64,000 nt of DNA from Dryococelus australis (Eukaryota; Arthropoda; Insecta; Phasmatodea; Phasmatidae), in contig CM056995.1 of assembly GCA_029891345.1 (NCBI GenBank), forward strand, positions 218,058,547-218,122,546, in the 5' to 3' direction. This document shows, one piece after another, positions 12,092 through 24,950 of the stretch. The stretch's first letter is position 1. Each line of letters opens with the position of its first letter. Made by a program: the position numbers and the translations under genes. The notes under the pieces are model-generated. The model was not told the DNA's origin, did no database searches, and saw only the letters and a program-made list of their open reading frames with translations.

Positions 12092-12457
12092 CAGTTGAGG
12101 TAAATTAGAAGTTTGTGAAAAATAATCAAATCAGTTTTAATAACTATCCTTACTTAATGGGTAGTGTTCTGAAGGAACGTATACTGCATTTGCTAAGAGG
12201 GCAAACTACGTAGCTTCACCGACTGGAGGGCTGTAGGGTTTCCAGAAGGGATTGCTTCTCTATCTGCTACCAATACGAAACTGGAGAAATACCAGTGGGT
12301 GGGTGATAGGAGCGGGTGACGTATTCTGAAGCTTCTGGAAGGTGCAGTTGACAGATGGAGGCAGAATCTGTGTGGTCCCCGACGGAGGTAGACTTCCTGT
12401 GACATCTTCCAATACGCGCATACGAAGTGTGGTCTAGTGGTCAGCTTATCTTTCAGA

Positions 12458-12625
12458 AAGTTCTTAAGTGTCTTCAAACTGGAATAGAGGATCGGCTACC
12501 ATTTACCATTGGTCTAGTGCTCCTCGCTCCCTTACTAAAGTTCTTTAGCCTTTTCAAACTGGAAGAGAGGGCGGGCGTTCATTTACCCCTGCTGTTTCCC
12601 TTGGCCTTATTCAGACTGGAGGGAC
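12458..12625. repeat. Imperfect tandem repeat, unit about 78 bp
   Basis: Two units and the start of a third share 'agttctt', 'ttcaaactggaa.agag' and 'catttacc'. They lie just downstream of the minus-strand TATA box, so within the probable R/leader region. Confidence 0.5.
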
Positions 12626-12657
12626 AGCGACTGCCTCGAGCCAGGGATGGCTCCTTC

Positions 12658-12665
12658 TATTTATA
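12658..12665 (-). promoter_or_regulatory. TATA box of probable minus-strand LTR
   Basis: Reads TATAAATA on the minus strand (GTAGTATAAATAGAAGG in context), followed by GC-richer sequence as at an LTR transcription start. Confidence 0.4.
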
Positions 12666-13877
12666 CTACATTTTTCAGCTTGTCGGCTTCCAGAAGGGTG
12701 TCGAGGGTGGCTAGCCTCTTTCCGCAGGGGTAGATCTCCTGTGTCAGAGGCATTGACGTATCTGTTGCCTCAGCACGAGGCAATAGAGGCTGTGATGCTC
12801 CAGTGGAATAAGTTTTGCCCTCTTGCAGCAAACTGTGGATCTCTCTTATCTTTGGGAAGGGTGTCGATGGCCCGTCGAACAGTAAAATCCTACGCTGGGT
12901 TTAGGGCAATTGCATGACGGCTTTGGAATGAACAGTACAATTTCTCCAACCAATGTCTGTAGTTGCTCATGAGTTCCAGTATACAGACCCTGTAGGCACA
13001 GGATTTATTGTACCATTAGGAGTATGACTTGCCCATATAAGCACTGGTGCTCAATGATGGCGTGAAGTCATAAAGTAGAGCACGCATGTCCAGTGCACGG
13101 AAATGTGTCACTTATCAATATAAACATTAGTAATGAAAAATAATTAAGATTGAGGTTAATCATCCTAGCATGAGGCGTTTTACTATACCATAGCAAAGTT
13201 AAATGAGTGGTATAATAGTAGTACAAAGGTGGTACAAAAGAGATTGTACAAAAGTAGTACAAATAGGACAATAGTGAGGCACACAAGATAAACAAATTAG
13301 GTAGTTGGCACAATAACACAGTTAGCATTAGGCAATAGCTGGCTTCCAGGCATATATTTTGTCTAGGATATATTACTTCTTTGGCTGGTCTACTTTTACA
13401 TGTGCTTTAATTTTACTGGTTAACGGTTACATCTGGCTCATGGCTTCAATTCTCATATGGCAGAGTAACAAATAGTTGCAAACTTCAAACCAAAATACAG
13501 CAAGTAAAACAAGTGAGCAAAAGAAAGCAGAAGCATTATAAAGCAGTGCATTTCTGGTTGGCTGAGCACACTACATGACAATTTGTTTCCTTAGCTTGCA
13601 GGTTTCTTGATTAGCACACACTTGGCTAGGGAGTACTCTGCTTTTAATTACGTAAAACTGTGGTTTTGCTTCTGTACACACTCCCTATTCTAGCCTAAAC
13701 TGGTTAATACATACACTTATTTAGGGCTAACTATTCTATTCTCACACACTCAGACGAGGTCGGGGCACTTCACATTGTGAGGCGGAGGCTTTCAGTGGGT
13801 GTGGCACTGCTGAAGAACGGTGTCAAAACAGTGTCTTTTGGCTGACACTAAGCAGGTGAGCGGTGTGAACACTCCAT

Positions 13878-15230
13878 TCACACAGAGTCTTTCTTCTGCG
13901 CTGACCAGCTGATGGTGGGAGGGCGGCACCTCTGCATCTCCTTGTCCCTGGGCCTCCCTTCGATGCTCGTGTGGCAGTTTTGCCAAGTCTGCACTGTACG
14001 CTGTGGTGGTATGTAGCATGGTTCAGCTGGTGGTGCGAGCGGGTACTGGGTCAGGAGGCCGGTATTCATCAACCCGCGGTATTAAGGCTGGTGCCTCCAG
14101 TCTCAGCTGGCTGATTTGAGGGGTAGCAGGCACTTCCCTTCTGGCGGCAGGCGCAGAGGGCGGAGTTTGTGGAGGAGATAGCAGTACCGGCTGCTCTCTG
14201 CATGTTGATTGGCCCATCAGGGGTGGCGCTGTGGACTCTCTTGTCCCCCTGGTTGGCGCTGTTACCGGTGAAGGCAGGCACAGTGGCTCTGGAGACAACT
14301 GCGGTGTGGCAGGGGTAGGAGCCATGGCGTGGGGTACGGCGGGTCTCAGGGCTGGTGCCATGAAGTCTGCAGGGTCACACAGTATCACTCGCCCATGTTC
14401 TGGCACGACACATAGCAGCAGCACGTTTTTTGTAACTTCCTGCATAATTTATTGACTGCTTGCCTTCTTCACGTGCATTATATGTACTTTGGTACTTTGT
14501 TGCTGCTGTCTTTGGCCCATAAAGTGTTCCCTGGTTTTTCCATGACTTCATAAAGGCCTCCCAGTTCGGGTTTAATCCTGCATGAATATATCAGCTTTGC
14601 TGCTGAGGGGACGTGTTTTCACCCACAAGCTCTCCCCTTTGTGGATGACTTTCCCAGGCGGTCACTTCTTTGGCGAACTGTAGGGTTTACGTTAGTCTTC
14701 CCTCAGATGGCAGTCGAGCTCATTTCTAAGCCATGTATAGTTGGGTGTTGCCGGTTGACTTTGATTGTACTTCTGTACTCCTGTGGGATGGTATCCTGGC
14801 GTATTATATTGGTGCAGGCAGTGGTGTTAAGGGTAGTCAGTCTTTCGGTCTTTCTGATGAGTAATGTTATGCATAGCAGATCTCTGAGGATTGGTTTCTC
14901 CTGCATAAATGTGACGTGTAGGGTCTCTCTTTCTACTTTGCCGGTGCCCCAGTCCCATCGGGCTTCCCGGTCTTGGCGTTTCCTTGCTTGCTATGGCTCT
15001 TCGCAGCATTGATGAGCTCTTCTGTCTCCTTGGTTTTGTGTGTCAGTGGGCCGGACCAGCCTGTCTCTGCTTTGGAATTTCTGTCCTAGGACTGGGCAGT
15101 CTCTGTGAAAGTGCCTGGCAGAACAGTGCTAAAATCTTTGGTAGTATTGGAGGCGGAGCGGCAGTAGTAGCCAGTGTCCGATTATGTTTCTGGCTTCTGG
15201 TTGCTGCTATCTTCCCGGTTGCCATACTTG
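13878..15230 (-). pseudogene. Unassigned frames downstream of copy 3 gag
   Basis: Minus-strand open stretches (14023-14445, 14703-14906, 14827-15009) rich in Pro, Thr, Ala and Arg. By position they would be the Gag tail and pol, but no retropepsin or polymerase motif is visible. They may come from a strongly diverged or different element. Confidence 0.25.
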
Positions 15231-15239
15231 ACTTTGGTT

Positions 15240-15742
15240 TGAATCATGCGGATATTCACCAAGTCAATTTCTCCTTTATGTGCCCATCCCACCAGAGTTC
15301 TTCTAGTGTCGCTGGTTTGGTGTTGCAGAGGTGGGAGCGTATTTCCGGTAGTAGGAGCCTGGTGATTGGTTCAACTCCGTCAAACTCTTTGTAGCCTGGG
15401 TGAACTCATTGGAAAATCAAGGCTTTGTGCCAGATAGAGAGTTCTGCCCCCTCATTCTCTCTTTGGGTTGGGGTATAGAGTTTGTTTGTCAACTGCGCGA
15501 CCATTCGGGGTCCTGAGAACTGCATCATGAGTTCTCTGACAGTTCTTCCCAGATGGTGACGAATTCCCCTTACTTTCCCTACCGCTTTTCTGTGTCACCT
15601 TGAAGCTGGGATTTTGTCTTCAACACTCACAAGGCTTTGGGTAGACGTGTCCTCTCAATCTCTTGGTAAGCTTGTACAAACTTGCGGCAGTGATAGCAGT
15701 TCTTGAGGTATGGGCTCAATTATGAGCGGAGTCCATCAGGCT
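15240..15742 (-). pseudogene. Gag domain (copy 3)
   Basis: Minus-strand words FSGPRMVAQLTNKLYTPTQ and LLLPEIRSHLCNTKPATLEEL match the end of the Gag domain in sister copies (FTDKVVLARLTTQFYSQTQ in copy 4; P-x-x-L-x-EL in others). It follows the finger region with the spacing seen elsewhere. Decayed. Confidence 0.5.
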
Positions 15743-16240
15743 TTATCCTGCAGGTTGGGCACTTGAAGTATAGACCCTCCAGGTATCTGGCTTTGCTTTG
15801 CCATCCAAGGCAAAGGTTTTGATACGTGTGTGGCCACTCGTGTCAGGCTGTCCAGTATACGCCCCTACCCGGACAGTCGGCTTGGTCACAACAATGTTGC
15901 AGTTTGGACAACGGTACTCTAATCCCAGTGTGACGTAATGGAATGCGACATGACAATGTACACAGGTTAGGAAGTATCGACCTATGCCAGGGTATTCCTC
16001 CATGGTGCAGATCTGCCCTTCTGTACCAATCATGCTCTCAGATGAGGCAATTCTGGTGCAGCTATTGGGAATTGGCCACCACGGGGTGTTTTGGGTTGAC
16101 TTCCCGAAGTCAAATTTGTGGTAATTCTGTGGGGGTCCAAAAAGGACTTTTCTCAGGTGCTTTCCAGTCTGAAGAAAGGTGGCTAAAAGCTGGTATCTCT
16201 CCAGTGGCCCCACGTTGGGCTCCAAGAAAGAGGTTGCCAC
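15743..16240 (-). pseudogene. Gag N-terminus with PHD-like finger (copy 3)
   Basis: The 165-residue minus-strand frame includes a finger with an opening Cys (ICTMEEYPGIG), then C-V-H-C-H-V-A-F-H and EYRCPNC. That gives C-x2-C-x4-H and a closing C-x2-C, the PHD layout shared with copies 1, 4, 5 and 6. About 90 residues of unrecognised sequence rich in aromatic residues precede it. Fossil. Confidence 0.55.
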
Positions 16241-16462
16241 CTCTTCTCTTACCCTTAGCGGTAATGGCAGTTAGAGGGTAAGGCCTAGGGGCCTCTTCCC
16301 CTGGGCAACAGTGAAGCAGTGGTCGCCACTTGCACTGGGTTTTTCCTGGTGCCTACGGTGCTTGGCTTGGCCACTTCTATAATTGAGCGTTGAACTTTGG
16401 GTGGTGCACTTGCGAGAGATGGGCGAGTGGGAACCCTGGTAGGGATATAAGTGGGTTTCATG

Positions 16463-16894
16463 TTAATGAGGCCTGACTACCCTTGTAATTTTGTTTGGCT
16501 GGATGTAGGTAGGCATCTTCTTCGGTGGCTTTGGTGGTAGCGGAGATACTGCCCATGGTACGTGCCAGATAAGGTTTGAGGTAAAACTTGGCGTACTGGT
16601 TGCAGATGAAGACCCTCTCTGATGTACAGCCTCCTCTTTTTTCCAGGTGTATACCTGGTTGCCAACTAAACCACTCTCTTTCAATACCCCAGCCTTAGCT
16701 AGCCCCTGCTTGACAGCTTTGTCCCACCCAGCCCTATAGTGTGGCATAAGGCGGGGGAGGGGATGGTAAACCAGATAGGATGATAGCGGGTGGACAGTAA
16801 GGCGTAAACACAGCCTGATGAGAGAGTAAGATGTGAAGGTTAGGTAGGGTTGGAAGCCTGTTCTACTGGCCTTCAGTCCAGTGGCTTGGCGCAT
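16463..16894 (-). other. Open frame upstream of copy 3 gag, possible N-terminal extension
   Basis: A 143-residue minus-strand frame with a helix-rich central part (AGWDKAVKQGLAKAGVL, then NQVYTWKKE) that could fold like a small winged helix, followed by a Ser/Pro-rich part. I do not recognise it. It may be Gag leader coding sequence or chance. Confidence 0.25.
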
Positions 16895-16900
16895 AGGACG

Positions 16901-17700
16901 TCATAGGCAGATGCAAGTACCAAACGGGAAGTTACAGTAGAAGGCCAGGGACTACCACTCCTGTTGCTCCCTGGCATGCGGGATGTCATGGGCAGACCCA
17001 GGTGTCACATAGAGCAGGACGGGGCTCCTTGGGGATTGGTGTATTGTTTCCAAGCAGATGACCTGGTGGGCGAGGTGTCACGGGAAGGGCAATATTCCAG
17101 GAGGCAACTATTCTAGAGAGGCCCAGAGGCGAGTTCCCAGAGCTGCACTTTGAGACAGCTGATGATAGGAGAGAGAAGGGATGATGGTTTGGCTTGTGGC
17201 TATCCCTAGAAAAGTCTGACTAGGACTGGTGACAAAATAAGAAATTAGTGGGAGCAAGGTGTGGGCAAGGCAAGACACAATATCTGGTGGCTCTCGGGAA
17301 GTATGACGTTCCATAGAAGAGTGGCGCTAAACAGCCTCGAACTAAGGACTGTGGGTCCTATTTGTACTGGTGCACATGGCCAGCACAGGGTCACGGGGTA
17401 TGGAGAGATAGAAGAGACGAGAAAAGTGAATAAAAGAGAGTTACTCCTACTTCCCCTCACACGCCAGGCACTGGAGGGTTAGAGAGCGGCGACATGATAT
17501 GAAGCGGGTTGCAGCACAGCAGGCAGCAACAGCTTTGCAAGCCAGTCGTGGCTTTAAGGTGTGTTGTGGTATGTACGGCATAACAGCTCTTCTTAAGAGG
17601 GGCCGCGGCTATGGCGAAGTTAGATGAGAGAATGACGTCGCTTATGGCGCGTCAAGCCACGTATACTAGCGCAAATTGTAATTACTACCACACCTTGTTA
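16901..17700 (-). other. Possible LTR of copy 3
   Basis: No coding region. GC-moderate sequence changes to AT-rich intron-like DNA near 17690. Position upstream of the minus-strand gag suggests the 5' LTR, but no TATA box or second copy supports this. Confidence 0.2.
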
Positions 17701-18345
17701 TAGGGCTGTATCTGCTAACATCAAGTTACCTTAATTCTGTATTTTGAAACCTTGATTATTTATCAGTAATAGCAATTTAAAAATTCAACATCAATAAGAA
17801 AATTTCTTACTGCTTAAATTCTTGCACATGCTGTACCAAGATAATACTGTGAAATTATATCATATCAATTTAATAATTAACATTATAGAATAAGGAGAGA
17901 GTCAATTTTCCGACACAATTATTATATCCAAAATGACACCAAGATTACAATGAAATCTTCTTATCTATCTTCCCTTTCAGTTCACCTCTTGCCTCATGTT
18001 TCTTTATTGTAGTGAGCATTGATAATGGACTGAGTCCAGTTTAGTTCTGAATATAGTTTTGTTTTTATTCCCAAGTAACCTGGATCAACACTAACTTCTT
18101 CAAAAGAATTACTGCAACAAAATATTCTGAGCATTTTATGTTCTGTGTGTTTTCACTTACTTTTATCTCATTGATTCTCGTACTGAAAAGACTTGAAATA
18201 CAGTTTATTAATCAAAACCTTAAATTTTGTGTCAGTCAATATAAAATGCTTGTGTCAGAAATGCTGAAATTTTGCCTTCTGTTGTTGCTAATTATTCCAG
18301 TACTGTAATTTTTGTACATGTGTCTGTTGGCATTAGCTGCTTCAG
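17701..18345 (+). other. Intron sequence upstream of the first host exon
   Basis: AT-rich with no coding potential; ends in a splice acceptor (ttggcattagctgcttcag). Confidence 0.5.
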
Positions 18346-18557
18346 GCGAAGGGAAAAAGGAGACATCATGTGATATGTGTTTGAATTATGAAACACAGTT
18401 GGTGAAAGCTCAGCAAAAGACCAAAGAATTAGAAAAACAATTGGCAGCCTTGGAACGTACCTGTGATCGCTTTCGAGAGGACCTGGTCACAGAATCCACC
18501 TTTCGCAAGGAAATGGAGGAAAAATGGAATGAAAAAAGAGAGGAGCATAAAGCAAGG
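18346..18557 (+). CDS. Rbpn-5: Rabaptin-5 homologue, internal exon A
   Basis: A 212-bp exon bounded by an acceptor (...gctgcttcag) and a donor (agg|gtaata). It starts inside a codon and ends on a codon boundary, giving 70 whole codons. The product is a coiled coil with a CDMCLNYETQL start that matches CEQCNNYEKQL in vertebrate RABEP1, then charged heptads (KELEKQLAALE, RKEMEEKWNEK). Rabaptin-5 is a cytosolic effector of Rab5 and Rab4 that works with Rabex-5 in early-endosome fusion. The following residues expected from RABEP1 are found in the exon at 57086-57231. I recall the vertebrate sequence from memory; the match is convincing but was not searched. Confidence 0.8.
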
Positions 18558-21500
18558 GTAATACGTAATTGTAGTTTTGGTCAAATAGTTGCATAATTTT
18601 TATTTTAAATATTAATTCGACATGATATGATAAAAATTGTTTTAACAGATTCCAGTAGCCATAACAAAAATTGAACAAATTGCATTAGCTATGATGAAAA
18701 TAGTTATAATTGTTTTGATTGAGAAGGAAGTGTATATTGTAAAAGGTACTTAATAATTTTGATGCAAAAAATTTATTTATCATTATTATAAGAATTTTTT
18801 TTTTGGTGTTTGCTATAAATTATTTGGAATTTCCACACAGAATTTGAAACATTTTGCACATCTTGTATGTTAACATTAGGGCAGTATTTCAGGATACCAT
18901 TGTGCTTCTAACATTCTATATAAAATGTTAATCATTAATAAATTAAATTATGACATCTTGTATTATTTGATAGAAATGTTTGTGCGTTAACAACTAACAT
19001 ATTGTGATTATGGATAGTTAGATTAGTTAGATTTGGTAGTTACCTCAGAAAAGGAATAATCTACAATAGCTATTTTTACGAGTTCTTTTGCAGTTCGTAC
19101 AAATGTCTATTGATATTTCTGTCTGTGGTGAGTTTACCTAAGTGATTAATGATCCAGTAGAATGTAAAACACTGAAGTGGAGTAATGCACTTTTTGAAAA
19201 ATATGCGAAATAATTTTTCCAATTCAAAGAAGTTGAAATTATCTCTTATAGGAGTAACATGTCAAGCCTTAGGTCGCATCCCCCCCCCCCCCCCCCCTTA
19301 TTCCCCCTTGTTGTCACATGGGTCTCGTTAACACTTGTGTGTATTCTAATTTTAAAAAACTGTATAATATTACAATGTAAATTTTGTTTGAACAGAATTG
19401 AAAGTTGATATTTTGTTTCCCATTCATAAATTTGGTTATTGAAATATAATTGTGGTGGTTGAAAAATTACTGTAAATAGCCCTCTGTTTACAATATTTAT
19501 TCTTATGTAAAACTGTGTTTTAAACTATAGCTCAGGCCTGCTATTTTAACACATTTCATCCTTTTTAATGGATTCTTAGTTCTAGGAAAATTTCTGGGAA
19601 ATAATTCTAATATAACCACTGAGGTATACAAAATAATTCCTTGCTATCTTTTATATCTCAAATGTTTTGTATACGTGAGGAACCATAACTAATCCTTAAA
19701 TTAATAGTGTGTAAAATCTCTCTAAACGATTATAATGTGTAACAAAACTATACGGTACAAAACTATATGCCCAAAGGTCTTAAAGAGTAGTAAGACATCT
19801 GCATGTTTACATCCATTTACCCAAACATATTATGTTCGGAACTGAGAAATATTTATCTCCACGACTAATATCAATGTCCATTATTAATACATAAATCATG
19901 CAAGTGTCATTTACACAACATTACTTAAAATTTCACTTCAAAATAGTAATACATTGATAAACTTAAAATGTAAACATACCTTTTTTTCACGTGCCAAAGA
20001 TGTTTTGTGTGAACACAGCATTTTACTCAAAATGGCTGCTGCATACATGCGATACTAGCACCCACAGCGATGTGTGTCAGTTTTTCAGGCACGTTTATTT
20101 GAAATATTCTTGCAACGGTGGTGAGTAATTAAGCAAATCATTTTGGACGTATATTATTACGTCAATTTGCACTGATAATTCAGCACGATACATACAAATA
20201 ACAACCATCTTTCATGAAAACTGCATTTTATTTCACTTTCAAAACTCACCAAGGATTAAGAGCGTTTAAATCAATTAACAACATAGCTAAATTAAAAACA
20301 TGATTATCACTTTGTTTCACTCTATAATACTGACATAGATATTTTTAATCACAAGCTTACAATAAATACTGATCTGTAAGAAATTATGAGAATACTCACT
20401 CAGGGCATAAAAATCATTACATAAAAAATATATTGCCCCGACAACACGCCACATTTACTAGATGGCACGCAGTGCCCAAAATATCTCAATGAAAGATTAA
20501 ATACAATTTCCTTAATATTACCAGCCAGTGGACATAGAGGAAGATCTCTATAGCCAAACCAGATTACTCAAAGCAATTTTCTACAAATATACCCTTTATT
20601 TCTCTGGAAGATTTTCCGACCACAATTTATTCTGATTAGACTCCTGTAATTTAAATGTAGCTGGCCACCACATGAAATTAAATCACTCCGCCAATACTAC
20701 AGTTTAATAAGCACGAACTCACATGCCTAAAAGTTGCATTTAACTGTTGCAGTGGACTCCTAGTTATCAGTGAGTTACATTGACTGACTCTGGAAGTGGT
20801 AAATAGTATTCTCACCAGCTTGCCTTTATGTTTAAAATATTCCTCGAACCAATTCGTCAACAGTAGAGGATGAAAAATAATGAAATTCACTTTTAGGGTG
20901 ATCACAATTCCTATAAGGTGCCAACACTCTTACTTATTAAAAAATTTCCTTAAGGCTTGCTGCTCGCATTTTCATGCATACCATGAACACATGTAAGATA
21001 CGCAGTTTAGTAACGGAACATACACATGATTGTTAAATTTTACTTGGCTCCAAACATAATTTATATTTAAAAACATGACAAATGCCACAGCGAAAACGAC
21101 CCATCAAAGGACATTTACCATAAAGCTACGTGTTAAAATTTATTACAATGAAAAGAATCTCACAGGCTTAATTTACACTATGGCAACCAATATGAGTTTA
21201 CGGGCCTCTGAAGCATTGTAAAACTGAATATAAATATTATATAGAAAAGACAATTAAAAAGTTTCTGCTTCAGGCAAAGTGTGGACAGTTCGCCGATACA
21301 AACAACATTGAGCTGGGCCGGACAAACGGGGCAAACTAGACTACGCGTCTGCAGTACAAAATGCTGAGACTCAAAATTAATTACACATATGTGCAGCATT
21401 AAAAATTTATAACGTGCAAGCTAAAGATACACAAACATGCTACAGTACTCTAGAAATTAAGGCCGTTCACCACCAAAACTAAGCACTCTCAACAGTGACA

Positions 21501-22299
21501 AGAAAATTTCAAAACTTGACCCATTATCTTTTCTAAAACTGTCCAGCACTCACCGATACTGTTTGTTCCCGTCGAGGCAGACCATCTTGCACAGCTAAAA
21601 TTAAAGCCTTTGCAAACAAACAATGTCAAGCTGAAATGGACGTTACAATTTCAATCACGTTGTATCCATTATGACTGTCGATGGTGCCCTCTTCATAATA
21701 TGCATGTCGTCTCGATGTGGTGATCGGCAGCAGAATAAATTTGAGAGAGGTCAGCTCTGCTACCCTCCAGTAGTCAGGTGAACCCCTCCAATGATATTTA
21801 GTCATATGCTGGGAGGGGTAAGAAGAGTTGGGGATGAGAAAGGAGATGGGAGGGTGGACCAGCTGGCCATGGAGAACGTCCTCGCGCTCTGGTGGCGGTG
21901 GCACAAACTAATCAAAAGAGTGCAGCACCACTGCAAATTGTCAGTGAATGATTATCATTCACTGGCGCTAGTGTACAGTTATCTACATATTTTTGTTCTT
22001 GGCTGTATGATCACTTTAAAGGCTATTACTGAAAACAATTTTTGCTGCACTTTTCAGTTTTTCTGCACACAATCCGAATTTGGTGACAAGTGTTTTACAT
22101 TTGGCTTCGATATCACAATGGAGTGGAAACAAAATTTATCGCAGATGCAGTCGTTGTATAAAAAAAGTATAAGTTATGAATGGAGAAACAATCCCACGGG
22201 TTTGTACAGCCCAAACAAAAGGTAAATAGGTAATAGGTAAATGTCCTTCATATCTACCTTTTTTTCTGTAATTTGCCAATTTTTTTAATTCCATGGATT
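18558..22299. other. AT-rich intron DNA, no gene seen
   Basis: Only short chance frames on either strand. Contains a C18 run at 19280-19297 and a perfect 23-bp palindrome around one central base at 21942-21964. Confidence 0.5.
19280..19297. repeat. Homopolymer C(18)
   Basis: Eighteen consecutive C on the plus strand, so G18 on the other strand, able to form a G-quadruplex. Confidence 0.9.
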
Positions 22300-22396
22300 T
22301 TATAGGCTTTGACCCAATGATTCCAGGATTTTGCAGGATTTTTTATATACAAGAACCAGGATTTCAGCTTCAGGGCCGGTGGCAGCCCTGCTATAA
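22300..22396. mobile_element. Possible hAT-type terminus
   Basis: The right edge reads CGGTGGCAGCCCTG, complement CAGGGCTGCCACCG. This resembles the termini of the hAT at 415-3086 and is also preceded by repeated 'caggatttt' subterminal words. No matching opposite end was found, so this is a fragment at best. Confidence 0.3.
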
Positions 22397-24309
22397 CGAC
22401 AGTGCTGTTTCTTGTGTGAAAACATTAATTATAACCATACCACTTATAATTCTTATGAAACAGGACACACGTAAAGATTGTTTTCCGTTACCAATGCAAT
22501 GGTTCCTAATCGCCAGAAGTTACCTTGAGGCGTTCAATATTTTTTACTAGGGGTTACTCTTCAGGACTTTGCATGGCTGACACATGAAATGCATTTCAAA
22601 GGTTTGTTTGAAAACACGTGATTAAAAAAAGTTGGACATTTTGCTGTGGTTTTTAATCATTAAAAGCACTTAAAATAGTTTTTGTTCCCTAAGACAAGTT
22701 TTAAGTTCTCATTTCTTCTCCACAAGGTTTTTTTTGGGCATAAAAATGCCTAAAATGGATGTTTTCAGTATCAGTTTTAGCTGCTAAATTTTATATACAA
22801 AAACTTTAGAGTGAGTTGTAGACACGCATCATGCTGTTGTCTTTAATAGCACGCCATAAAAATATGTGTCGGTGCTTAGTCATGTTGAGGCAAGTCACTG
22901 ACAAAAATACTTCATGCCAGAGGCAGTAAGGCAAGCAGTGAGTGAGCAACGGTTGGCCGTGTAGCTCACACATTTTGAGGCCTCGAATACGTAAAATAGC
23001 AGCAGGCAGGCGCAACCCTTAATTATAGTAACTAGCATTAATATTTCTTTACAGTTACATTGTTTGAAGTTGTTAGGATAAATTCTGAAATTGTTACTTA
23101 TTGCTATGTTAAATGAATTATATTTTTTATTTCTATGTTGAGTTGGTATTAGGTAATCTGCCAGTTAGGTCTTTTGGTTTTGCTCTATTTAAAAACATTT
23201 GCTTGTGCAGCATATCATTTTCCAGACAGCAGAGTTAAAGTGTAAAAGGGACAAATAGAATCAGCTTGTTTAAGCAGATACAAACAGTAGTTGTTTCGAG
23301 CGTATATCCTGGCATTTTGCATTTTTGAGGTCATAGAGTGCTAAAGTGCTAAGGATGAACCAAGTGTGTGTATACAATGTCTCATTGTATCTCACTGCAA
23401 GCAATAAATTGGCCTGTAGTTTTGAAGTTGGCTACATGACATTGTTAGAGTAGGTCACAATGAGCCAATCGCCTTGTCATTTTATGGTGAAATAACATAC
23501 ATAAATGTTTGCTGCACCTCCCTGTAATACTTTAAGAATCTATAACAACATTTTGCCCAATAGATTTTTCAGTATACTGTACTGTATGTTAGCTGTTTTC
23601 ACATTGGAGGCAAAGTTTTTATACAACTTCGGTACTGTTATGAATGAGGAGGCTTCACTGCTGATAATGTGATAGTATTGTGAGATTCCAAACTAATTGC
23701 TTGAATCAGATATGCTAGATGGTATAACTGAGCAGACTGTACAAACTCTATGACAAATGTACAAATGCAAATGTAGCACCTGAGATTATTGCTTGGAAAT
23801 CAAAATGTATATTTTGTTACTGTGGTAATGTTGTGTCTACATAATTGCATATTTTAGTGTGTTAGTGTGATTCATAGAATGTGAAAGGCACCTATATACT
23901 TCATTCAGATTTTTTTAGTTTAGCCATCCCCAGACATGAATGATGCTCATTCTGATCATCTGATTTTTATGTAAGTTTAACTATGCATTGTGTCATGTAT
24001 GTATTACATAATAGATTTTAGTATTTGGATTATGGTACGTATTTTCATTATCAGATGTTTGTAATGTATCGAATTTCATTTTAGGAGATGTTTTTTGGTT
24101 AGTTTGTGTATTTTACATCAATGTGTTATGTCTTTTATACATGTGTATTTAAATCGTTTTCTACTCATCAGTGCGAACAACTCAGCTGCACACCCCAACG
24201 GATTTTGATTGATAGTACTACCCACCAGACGTCAAGAACTTGTACTGGTTACCCAACGGTAAAAGATGCATGCTTCTCGCCCAAAGAAATTATACTGTTC
24301 ACCGGTCGA
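22397..24309. other. AT-rich intron DNA, no gene seen
   Basis: No convincing open frame, repeat or element boundary identified by eye. Confidence 0.5.
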
Positions 24310-24485
24310 GGCACATAGATGATGCTTCAAGGTCACCTAGTACTATAGCGTGCCAAGGGATGGCACTACTCATATGAATAGTTGAGATATTCAGCAGCTA
24401 GAACTTTGACCGGCCGGTCGCATCACACGTCTAGACGATGCTTGCCACCACCCCCCTCCACCTGACCAAGGGCGAGCCAGGAGAG

Positions 24486-24493
24486 TATAAATA
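24486..24493 (+). promoter_or_regulatory. TATA box of family E LTR
   Basis: TATAAATA in a GC-rich setting (gagagtataaataccgggg), about 370 bp ahead of the AATAAA. Confidence 0.5.
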
Positions 24494-24852
24494 CCGGGGC
24501 ACATTCCTTGTAGTGCCAGTCTGTGCTGTTGCTTCACTGCACTCCTGGTACCGAAGGAACCATTCACTCTTGCTTGGTCTTCACCTGACTCCTGGTGCTG
24601 AAGTACAGGTCTTGAGATCCCTCTATGCCTTCAAAGACAATCATCAGAAGTTCTCTGCATTCGAGTTGTCAAACATTTAAACAGTGTTCTGTCCCTTCAG
24701 GGCAAACACCAGTAACATTAGTTTAAAGTTGAGTTATTTTCTTAGCCACTTTACATACCTATCCCAGTAGCTTAGAAACAGGTCACCTTCACCTGTCTAG
24801 CATTGCCAGCTTCCATTAAACTCTTGTTGATAGGAGGTAGTACAAATCATCC

Positions 24853-24878
24853 TGTTTATTTCTGTACAGAAATAAACA
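24853..24878. terminator. Palindromic polyadenylation signal (family E LTR)
   Basis: A perfect 26-bp palindrome: TGTTTATTTCTGT and its complement ACAGAAATAAACA. It carries AATAAA on both strands. Confidence 0.6.
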
Positions 24879-24950
24879 CGTTTTACTCCACTTAGAATAT
24901 TATTCCCATAGTATTAGAACCTTACCCAGTAAACATCAGGTCCATCAAGG

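Larger units (their letters stand above)
12092..13770 (-). other. Probable LTR and leader of copy 2 (minus strand)
   Basis: The stretch lacks coding regions, lies immediately upstream of the minus-strand gag and contains a good minus-strand TATA box at 12658-12665 followed by a GC-rich start region. Right of about 13070 it becomes AT-rich, U3-like DNA. No second LTR copy is present in the window for comparison, so limits are estimates. Confidence 0.35.
13771..16900 (-). mobile_element. Ty3/gypsy-like LTR element, copy 3 (minus strand)
   Basis: On the minus strand, a PHD-like finger region (15743-16240) is followed by Gag-domain words (15240-15742) and then about 1.4 kb of unrecognised frames. 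The upstream frame 16463-16894 may be the extended Gag N-terminus. No protease or reverse transcriptase was identified. The copy is truncated and broken. Confidence 0.5.
24310..24950 (+). mobile_element. LTR of family E (probably solo)
   Basis: A strong TATA box (GTATAAATACCGG, 24486-24493) is followed by about 380 bp of transcribed-type sequence and a perfect 26-bp palindrome holding AATAAA (24853-24878). The same layout, ending in 'gtaaacatcag', recurs at 51490-52202. The end points are approximate. Confidence 0.5.

Noticed and set aside
21942-21964. Perfect 23-bp palindrome as an operator
   Set aside because: Single occurrence in intron DNA with no neighbouring element; may be chance.
21791-22225. 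A 144-residue plus-strand gene
   Set aside because: No recognisable domain, ordinary intron composition and no splice or promoter context; likely chance.
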